From: an uncultured Eubacteriaceae bacterium | GTDB taxonomy: Bacteria; Bacillota; Clostridia; Lachnospirales; CAG-274 | Length of the DNA stretch: 11,167 nucleotides | Direction: 5' to 3' | Assembly (NCBI GenBank): GCA_947565475.1 | Contig: CANOGI010000054.1 | Coordinates: forward strand, 1-11,167 | Part shown: in pieces, positions 6,406 through 11,167 of the stretch | How positions within the stretch are numbered: the first letter of the stretch is position 1 | How the letters are laid out: each line of letters starts with the position of its first letter | Position numbers and translations under genes: made by a program | The notes under the pieces: model-generated | Told to the model about the DNA's origin: nothing | Databases searched by the model: none | What the model saw: only the letters and a program-made list of their open reading frames with translations

Positions 6406-6413
6406 GGAGGTGG
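6406..6413 (+). promoter_or_regulatory. Ribosome binding site deciding the AbrB start
   Basis: GGAGGTGG has its GGAGG core 8 nt before GTG 6419. It lies inside the longer frame from GTG 6404, so the start at 6419 is preferred; this also gives the usual AbrB N-terminus MKSTGIVRKVDELGR. Confidence 0.75.
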
Positions 6414-6418
6414 TTTTG

Positions 6419-6763
6419 GTGAAATCAACGGGAATTGTACGTAAAGTTGACGAGCTTGGCCGAATTGTTTTACCTGTCGAGTTAAGAAAAAAACTTAATA
6501 TTAATATTAAGGACCCATTAGAAATTTTTACAAGTAATGATAGAATTGTATTACAAAAATATGAGCCAGCCGATGTATTTACAGGAGACATGGACGATCT
6601 TATTGAATATAAAGGTAAAAAAGTTTCTAAAAAATCTATTCGTGAATTGGCTGAAATAGCGGGTTTTGAGATTGTCGCGAAAACGGGGGGAAATAATTCA
6701 TCTTTTGACGCTCGCAGTAGCGCTACCGATATTATAGATGATAAAGAAGACGACGATTTATAA
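6419..6763 (+). CDS. AbrB-family transition-state transcriptional regulator
   Basis: This 114-residue protein has an N-terminal AbrB/SpoVT swapped-hairpin DNA-binding domain: MKSTGIVRKVDELGRIVLPV then ELRKKLNI, and DPLEIF at 32-37. Such proteins bind DNA as dimers or tetramers and control stationary-phase and sporulation genes. It is longer than AbrB of Bacillus (about 94) and lacks room for the GAF domain of SpoVT (about 178). The C-terminal part, YEPADVFTGDMDDLIEYKGKKVSKKSIREL (48-77 in full), aligns by eye with the zinc-ribbon-like tail of clostridial AbrB proteins (YEPACIFCG and CxxC), but all four cysteines are replaced: D52, T55, S70 and S73. The end (about 104-114) is very acidic. The GTG start at 6419 is set by GGAGG at 6406. 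It is monocistronic, with a predicted promoter at 6319-6347 and a converging neighbour. Confidence 0.93.
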   Translation: MKSTGIVRKVDELGRIVLPVELRKKLNINIKDPLEIFTSNDRIVLQKYEPADVFTGDMDDLIEYKGKKVSKKSIRELAEIAGFEIVAKTGGNNSSFDARSSATDIIDDKEDDDL

Positions 6764-6851
6764 TTAGTGTATATGATGAAAAACGTGGTATTTGGTTTGA
6801 AATTTTATCTAAGGTTGTACCTTGTGTGAAGTTTAACCGTATATATGAATT

Positions 6852-6900
6852 CTAATTGAGAAGCCGCTTTTTGTTTTTTACGGCGGCTTCTCACGATTAG
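6852..6900. repeat. GC-rich hairpin between the AbrB gene and rqcH
   Basis: TGAGAAGCCGC (6857-6867) pairs perfectly with GCGGCTTCTCA (6883-6893) around a T-rich 15-nt loop, and CTAAT/ATTAG (6852-6856 and 6896-6900) extend the stem beyond a 2-nt bulge. No T-tract follows on either strand, so a termination role is uncertain; it could instead protect or process the 3' end of the AbrB transcript. Confidence 0.5.
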
Positions 6901-6979
6901 AAGTTTTAATAATTTTTATGATTATACTTAATTTTTAGAAATTTTTCTCATCAAACGCGTAAAATTAATCCTGAGAATT

Positions 6980-7014
6980 AAAGCGGAATGTATTTACTCC
7001 GCTTTTTTTATTTT
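6980..7014 (+). terminator. Intrinsic terminator at the convergent AbrB/rqcH junction
   Basis: AAAGCGGA (6980-6987) pairs with TCCGCTTT (6998-7005) around a 10-nt loop, followed by T's to 7009 and ATTTT. The T-tract is on the plus strand, so it would stop transcription coming from the AbrB gene. The rqcH stop codon (6994-6996, minus strand) lies in the loop. On the minus strand the tail is only TTTAATT, so it would be a weak terminator for rqcH. Confidence 0.6.
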
Positions 7015-8754
7015 CGCTACCTCTTCTTCTGAAGGAGTTATATACGCTGTTTTATTTGTTTCATAAATTACCATTCCGGGTTTTGCTCCGGATGGTTTTT
7101 TAACATATTTTTTTTGAGTGTAGTCTACAGGAACAAGAGCCGAGTTTTTTCCTTTACTATAAAATGCCGCTAAAAGTGCCGCTTCGTTTAAAGTTGTATC
7201 GGGAACGTCTTTTCCCTCTGTGACAATTATAACGTGAGAACCCGGTATTTTTTTTGTGTGAAGCCATATGTCATTATTTCGCGCGATTTTTAAAGTAAGC
7301 TCGTCGTTTTGATGATTATTTTTTCCTACATAAATATTGAATCCATCGGAAGAAATATAACGCAAGGGATTTGATTTTACAGGTTTATTTTTTCCTTTCT
7401 GTTGTTTCAGTTTTTTGATAAATCCCTGTTCGTAAAGCTCCTGCCGGATTTCTTTTATATCCTGTTCATTTGATGATGTTTGTAAGCAAGTTAATATACC
7501 CTCAAGGTATTCAAGTTCCTCGTCGTTTTGTTTTATTTGTATTTGAAGCGCTGAGAAAGTTCTTTTTTCCTTGTTATATTGTTTAAAATATTTTTGAGCG
7601 TTTTCAGACGGAGTTAATAAGGGGTCTATAGGAATTGTTATATCTTTTAAATTTTCATCGTAAAAGTTTTTTGTCGTGAAAGAAGTGGCGTTTTTTGGGA
7701 CAGCGTATATATTCGCTGTTATAAGTTCTCCATATAATCTTAATTTATCACGGTTTGAAATTGCTTTTAAAGTTTTAATCTGTATATCTTTTTTCTTTAC
7801 GCATCGTTCAATGTTATTTGTTATAAGCTTTTTTAAATCTTGCGATTTTTGATTTATTCTATAAAGCAAGTCTTTCTCAGTATAGAAAAATTCCAGTAAA
7901 TCAGATATTGATGGGAATTTTTGTTTTTTATATAAGCTATATTGCGTCATCTCGATAGAAGAGAAATCAATGATTTTATTTTTCTCTGAGTAAATTATCT
8001 CAGGAGAGAAATCATTATTTTTTATTTTCTCAACAATTAATTTAAAATTCTCATATAATTTTTTTAAGCTAAGATCAGATGTTTCGCCGACATTATCTGA
8101 AGCGTTAAGTCCGGCGCGGAAACAAATCTCAGACGCGAACGACGGACTTATACCGTTATAGGATTCATAAATTAAGTTTTGAAGTTTTTTCTCAGTGTTG
8201 TTTTTAACTGAGAGAAAAAAGTTTTCTTTATCTAAAAGCAATGAGTCTATTTTTTCTGAAGGCGGTGAGAAGTACTTTTTTCCGGGAAGGACTTCTCTGA
8301 CAGAGCTCTTCTCATGGCTTATGTGTTTTACAGCGTCAAGAATTATATTATTTTCATCAATAAGAATTATATTACTGTGTTTTCCCATAATCTCCACGAT
8401 AAGTTTTTTTTCTGAATAATCCCCGAGCTCGTTTATGGATTCTATATGAATAGTTAATATTCGCTCAAATTTAGGCTGTGTTATATCAATTATTTTTCCA
8501 CTTGATAAATATTTTCTTAAAACCATACAAAACAGGGGAGGCTGCATGGGGTTAGGCTTGTTTTTTTCTGTAAGGTGGAGTCGTGGCTGTGAAGCATTGG
8601 CGGTAATTAAAATTTTATAAGCTTTTCCAAGACTCCTTACAGAAATGATTATCTCATCATTCTCAGGCTGATATATTTTATCTATTCTTCCCCCCAGCAG
8701 TTTTGTTTTTAACTCATTTTTTATATTTGAAATAGCTATTCCATCAAGCGCCAT
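6994..8754 (-). CDS. rqcH: Ribosome quality control protein RqcH (NFACT family)
   Basis: The 586-residue protein matches the RqcH/YloA/FbpA family, which binds 50S subunits carrying stalled peptidyl-tRNA and recruits tRNA-Ala to add C-terminal alanine tails. The NFACT-N domain begins MALDGIAISNIKNEL and includes EIMGKHSNIILID (121-133) and the SSVREVLPG segment near 150-158. A helix-hairpin-helix region (about 175-245) and a coiled coil (about 290-430) follow. NFACT-R starts near 462, with DIWLH (495-499), GSHVII (505-510), NEAALLAA (523-530) and KPSGAKPGMV (553-562). E97-R98 stands where Bacillus RqcH has the tRNA-binding D97-R98. The length is normal (Bacillus about 570). The ATG at 8754 has GGAGG about 8 nt upstream, and a promoter is predicted at 8807-8836. 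It was formerly called a fibronectin-binding protein. It diverges from yicC. Confidence 0.95.
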   Translation of the reverse strand: MALDGIAISNIKNELKTKLLGGRIDKIYQPENDEIIISVRSLGKAYKILITANASQPRLHLTEKNKPNPMQPPLFCMVLRKYLSSGKIIDITQPKFERILTIHIESINELGDYSEKKLIVEIMGKHSNIILIDENNIILDAVKHISHEKSSVREVLPGKKYFSPPSEKIDSLLLDKENFFLSVKNNTEKKLQNLIYESYNGISPSFASEICFRAGLNASDNVGETSDLSLKKLYENFKLIVEKIKNNDFSPEIIYSEKNKIIDFSSIEMTQYSLYKKQKFPSISDLLEFFYTEKDLLYRINQKSQDLKKLITNNIERCVKKKDIQIKTLKAISNRDKLRLYGELITANIYAVPKNATSFTTKNFYDENLKDITIPIDPLLTPSENAQKYFKQYNKEKRTFSALQIQIKQNDEELEYLEGILTCLQTSSNEQDIKEIRQELYEQGFIKKLKQQKGKNKPVKSNPLRYISSDGFNIYVGKNNHQNDELTLKIARNNDIWLHTKKIPGSHVIIVTEGKDVPDTTLNEAALLAAFYSKGKNSALVPVDYTQKKYVKKPSGAKPGMVIYETNKTAYITPSEEEVAKIKKAE

Positions 8755-8785
8755 AATAAAACCTCCAAAGTTTTTTTATAAATTA

Positions 8786-8814
8786 TTGCAATAGTTTTCA
8801 TTACATATTATAAT
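8786..8814 (+). promoter_or_regulatory. Predicted promoter directed towards yicC-remA-gmk
   Basis: TTGCAA (8786-8791, 4 of 6) and a perfect TATAAT (8809-8814) are separated by 17 nt. Transcription would start near 8821, leaving a long leader of about 220 nt before yicC. Its -10 overlaps the -10 of the opposing rqcH promoter. I found no better candidate closer to yicC. Confidence 0.4.
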
Positions 8815-8836
8815 AGAAGATACGGTATGCAGTCAA
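8807..8836 (-). promoter_or_regulatory. Predicted sigma-A promoter of rqcH
   Basis: On the minus strand, TTGACT (8831-8836, 5 of 6) and a perfect TATAAT (8807-8812) are separated by 18 nt. Transcription would start near 8800, giving a leader of about 46 nt to the rqcH ATG at 8754. This is the best promoter match in the window. Confidence 0.6.
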
Positions 8837-9042
8837 ATGTTTTAAAAAATTAAAGAAATATTGATTAATTTGGGAATACATACTTAAAAATTTTTTGTTA
8901 TTTATAAAGTATTGTTACGATTTCTGAGGCTGACGGCTGTTAATTAAAAAGGCGTTTAAAACACGTATGGTTATGAACGAATGATATTTTATTGTTTTTA
9001 TTAATAATTAATCAATGTTTTCTCTGACAAGGAGGAGCTGTT

Positions 9043-9924
9043 ATGAGAAGTATGACGGGATATGGAAGAGGGGAATGTACTCTACATAACCGTAAATTTG
9101 TTGTGGAAATAAAATCTGTTAATCACAGATATAACGATATTAACGTTAAAGTACCAAGAACGATGATTTCATTTGAGGATTATATAAAAAAAATTGTATC
9201 TAAACAAATTTTCAGAGGAAAAACGGACGTATATGTTTCTTTTGAGACTTATGACAAAAATGATATAAAAATAAATTTGAATGAGGTTATCGCCGATAGT
9301 TATATCGAGGTTCTTGAGAATATAAAGATAAGATACGGTGTGCAGGACGATATATCCGTCGGTCTTATTTCCAGATTTCCGGAGGTTTTGACTGTTGAGA
9401 GAAACTCTTTTGAAAACAGTGAGGAAACCGAGATTTCTGAACCATTGTCTAACGCAGTGGAAATCGCTCTCTCAAATTTTATAGAGATGAGGGAAAACGA
9501 GGGGGAGGCTTTAAAGAAAAATATTTATGATAAAATTAACTCTATTGACGAAAAAGTTAAGTTTGTTAATGAACGCGCCCCTTATGCCGAAAAAAGATAT
9601 GAGGAAAGGCTCAGAGAGAGGCTTAAAGAGCTTGAGGATATGGGCTATGACGAGGGCAGAATCCTTACGGAGGTCGCTGTTTTTTCTGAAAAGGTATGCA
9701 TTGATGAGGAAATAACAAGGCTTATGAGTCATATTTCTCAAATGAGATTATTTTTAGAGGAGACGGAGCCTATCGGCAGAAAACTTGATTTTCTTATTCA
9801 GGAAATGAACAGGGAAGTAAATACCATAGGTTCAAAAACGACGGATTTGAGTATTACCAATACTGTTATTGAGATTAAAAGTGAAATCGAAAAGGTAAGG
9901 GAACAAATTCAAAATATTGAATAA
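9043..9924 (+). CDS. yicC: YicC/YloC family endoribonuclease
   Basis: The 293-residue protein has the normal length for the YicC (YloC in Bacillus) family, reported to be an endoribonuclease acting on RNA in the cytoplasm. The N-terminal signature MRSMTGYGRGE and SVNHRYNDINVKVPR (25-39) mark the YicC-like N domain (about 1-155). The C-terminal DUF1732 domain holds DEEITRLMSHI (221-231) and the highly conserved LDFLIQEMNREVNTIGSK (248-265), ending REQIQNIE. The charged segment between (about 145-210) is probably helical. The ATG at 9043 has AAGGAGGA with 7 nt spacing. It is the first gene of yicC-remA-gmk, a standard Firmicute order, and it diverges from rqcH. Confidence 0.95.
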   Translation: MRSMTGYGRGECTLHNRKFVVEIKSVNHRYNDINVKVPRTMISFEDYIKKIVSKQIFRGKTDVYVSFETYDKNDIKINLNEVIADSYIEVLENIKIRYGVQDDISVGLISRFPEVLTVERNSFENSEETEISEPLSNAVEIALSNFIEMRENEGEALKKNIYDKINSIDEKVKFVNERAPYAEKRYEERLRERLKELEDMGYDEGRILTEVAVFSEKVCIDEEITRLMSHISQMRLFLEETEPIGRKLDFLIQEMNREVNTIGSKTTDLSITNTVIEIKSEIEKVREQIQNIE

Positions 9925-9941
9925 TAAAAGGAGTTTTATTT

Positions 9942-10247
9942 ATGAACAGCGTTAATCTTATTAATATCGGTTTTGGAAACATTGTTCCTGCCGGCAGAAT
10001 TATTGCTATAGTAAGCCCTGAGTCCGCGCCTATAAAAAGATTTATTCAAGATGGCAGAGACGCGGGAAAGCTTATTGACGCTACTTATGGAAGAAGAACG
10101 AGAGCTGTTATTGTTACGGACAGCGGTCATATTATTTTATCATCGATTCAACCGGAAACAGTAGCGAACAGAATTGTCGCGAAAGATATGGAGAATCTTG
10201 ACAACGATGATATGGAAATTGAGATAAATGAAACTGACGAAGAATAA
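9942..10247 (+). CDS. remA: RemA family extracellular matrix regulator (DUF370)
   Basis: The 101-residue protein matches RemA (YlzA), a small DNA-binding regulator that activates biofilm matrix and osmoprotection genes in Bacillus. The core, with INIGFGNIVPAGRIIAIVSP (7-26), ESAPIKRFIQDGRDAGKLID (27-46) and ATYGRRTRAVIVTDSGHIIL (47-66), is typical, and SIQPETVANRI follows. The arginines of the RDAGKLIDATYGRRTR region are those expected to contact DNA. The last ~20 residues are acidic (DNDDMEIEINETDEE) and make it somewhat longer than the ~89-residue Bacillus protein. The ATG at 9942 has AGGAG 8 nt upstream. It lies 17 bases after yicC and 26 before gmk, so it is probably cotranscribed. Whether it controls biofilm genes in this organism is unknown. 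Confidence 0.95.
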   Translation: MNSVNLINIGFGNIVPAGRIIAIVSPESAPIKRFIQDGRDAGKLIDATYGRRTRAVIVTDSGHIILSSIQPETVANRIVAKDMENLDNDDMEIEINETDEE

Positions 10248-10273
10248 AATTTTTAAATTAGGAGATATTGTAA

Positions 10274-10894
10274 ATGACAAATGGAAAAGGTATTCTTTTG
10301 ATAATTTCGGGTCCGTCGGGGGCTGGAAAGGGAACAGTTGTCTCTAAGCTTAAAGAAAAAAGCGGATATTCTCTTTCTATATCGGCGACAACAAGGAAAC
10401 CTAGGCAAAATGAGATAGATGGCGTTCATTATTTTTTTAAGTCAAAAGAAGAGTTTGAAAAAATGATTGAGGGAAAAAAACTTCTTGAGTACGCTGATTT
10501 TTGCGGCAACTATTATGGAACACCGACAGATTATGTAAATGAGCAGATTGAAAACAACAAAACAGTTATTTTGGAAATTGAGATACAGGGTGCCTTACAG
10601 GTGAAAAGTATTTATCCCGAAGCGGTACTTATTTTTTTAACGCCTCCAAGTATGGATGAACTTGAGAAACGTCTTGTGGGAAGGGCGACGGAAACTCCCG
10701 AAAAAATAGAATTGCGTCTTAAAAGGGCGGTAGAGGAAATTGACAATATTGATAAATATGATTATATTGTTATTAACGATTCTGTGGAGCGGGCTGTTGT
10801 TGATATTGAGCATATTGTTAAGGCTGAGAAAATGAAAGCCAAAAGAAATCTTAGTTTAAAAGAAATTCTAATTGATTATAGAAAGTCCATCTAA
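10274..10894 (+). CDS. gmk: Guanylate kinase
   Basis: The 206-residue protein has the normal length of bacterial guanylate kinase, which converts GMP (or dGMP) and ATP to GDP (or dGDP) and ADP in purine metabolism. The P-loop GPSGAGKGT is at 13-21. The GMP-binding segment SATTRKPRQNEIDGVHYFF (36-54) and EYADFCGNYYGTP (72-84) are present, as is the ILEIEIQGALQVK segment (109-121), which has E where the family more often has D. LVGRATETPEKIELRLKRA (about 134-152) is the lid region. The ATG at 10274 has AGGAG with 9 nt spacing. It is the third gene of yicC-remA-gmk. The rpoZ gene that often follows gmk in Firmicutes is not visible in the remaining 273 bases. Confidence 0.97.
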   Translation: MTNGKGILLIISGPSGAGKGTVVSKLKEKSGYSLSISATTRKPRQNEIDGVHYFFKSKEEFEKMIEGKKLLEYADFCGNYYGTPTDYVNEQIENNKTVILEIEIQGALQVKSIYPEAVLIFLTPPSMDELEKRLVGRATETPEKIELRLKRAVEEIDNIDKYDYIVINDSVERAVVDIEHIVKAEKMKAKRNLSLKEILIDYRKSI

Positions 10895-11167
10895 AAAAAT
10901 TTTCGAGAAAATATTTTATAATTATGAAGTGATTTGAGAAATTTTATAATGTGTTTGCGAACTTGAATACAAGCGAGAAATCATAAAAATAAAGTGAAAT
11001 TTTGGTGTTTTATTCTGTTTTTCATAATTCTTTGGATATTTTTTTATAATTTCAGTAATTTATAATAGTTTTCGGACACATTGTGAGTAAAATAATTTTT
11101 TCTTTCTTCAATAAACTATATTATAGTTGCCATAAGGTTATTTTTATAATATTTAAATTGCAGTATT
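10895..11167. other. AT-rich tail of the window without a supported gene
   Basis: Only a short ATTTTC/GAAAAT palindrome with a 2-nt loop (about 10902-10915) follows gmk, a poor terminator candidate. All frames on both strands close within a few codons of any start I checked. TATAAT-like hexamers occur, but without convincing -35 partners. I see no rpoZ, RNA gene or repeat here. Confidence 0.5.

Noticed and set aside
6773..6829. Short ATG frame of 18 codons after the AbrB gene
   Set aside because: No ribosome binding site and no conservation evidence.
8860..9016. 10-bp inverted pair ATTGATTAAT (8860-8869) and ATTAATCAAT (9007-9016) in the yicC leader
   Set aside because: Only A/T-rich bases, no extension of the match, and wide separation; likely chance.
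1..11167. CRISPR array, tRNA, rRNA, prophage or defence genes
   Set aside because: Looked for repeat-spacer patterns, cloverleaf-like sequences and recognisable proteins on both strands; none seen.

Overview
The window reads as chromosomal housekeeping DNA of a low-G+C, spore-forming Clostridia-type Firmicute. The reasons are the AT-rich sequence, strong AGGAGG-type ribosome binding sites, the spore maturation pair spmA-spmB, an AbrB regulator with the N-terminus typical of sporulating Firmicutes, RemA, and the gene orders yqhQ-prmC-prfA and yicC-remA-gmk. I cannot name the species.

Layout. Positions 1-137 hold the 3' end of a sensor histidine kinase (+). Positions 138-921 are non-coding: a ~535-bp composite element with near-perfect terminal inverted repeats (141-675) and nested palindromes, then a strong hairpin (737-782) that probably terminates prfA. 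From 3854 down to 922 on the minus strand runs yqhQ-prmC-prfA, with a 4-nt overlap between yqhQ and prmC; PrmC methylates the GGQ glutamine of the release factor encoded just downstream. Positions 3855-4536 are non-coding and carry two tandem hairpins resembling an IS200/IS605-type end. spmA-spmB follow on the minus strand (5648 to 4537) with a 4-nt overlap and a terminator. Positions 5649-6418 lack a conventional gene but hold a promoter-mini-ORF-hairpin unit that could be a small RNA or an attenuator, a second copy of the IS-like repeat, and a good promoter for the AbrB gene. AbrB (+) and rqcH (-) converge on a terminator hairpin that also holds the rqcH stop codon. rqcH and the yicC-remA-gmk operon (+) diverge from a compact region with overlapping predicted promoters. 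The last ~270 bases after gmk hold no gene I can support.

The genes serve translation termination (prfA, prmC), ribosome rescue (rqcH), RNA and nucleotide metabolism (yicC, gmk), and sporulation, biofilm or transition-state control (spmAB, remA, abrB). No defence system, CRISPR array, tRNA or rRNA is visible. The least explained parts are the composite repeat (141-675), the mini-ORF/hairpin unit (5928-6105), and an AbrB protein whose expected CxxC...CxxC cysteines are all replaced. Three gene starts (yqhQ, spmB, abrB) are set downstream of the longest open frame because the ribosome binding site lies inside it.
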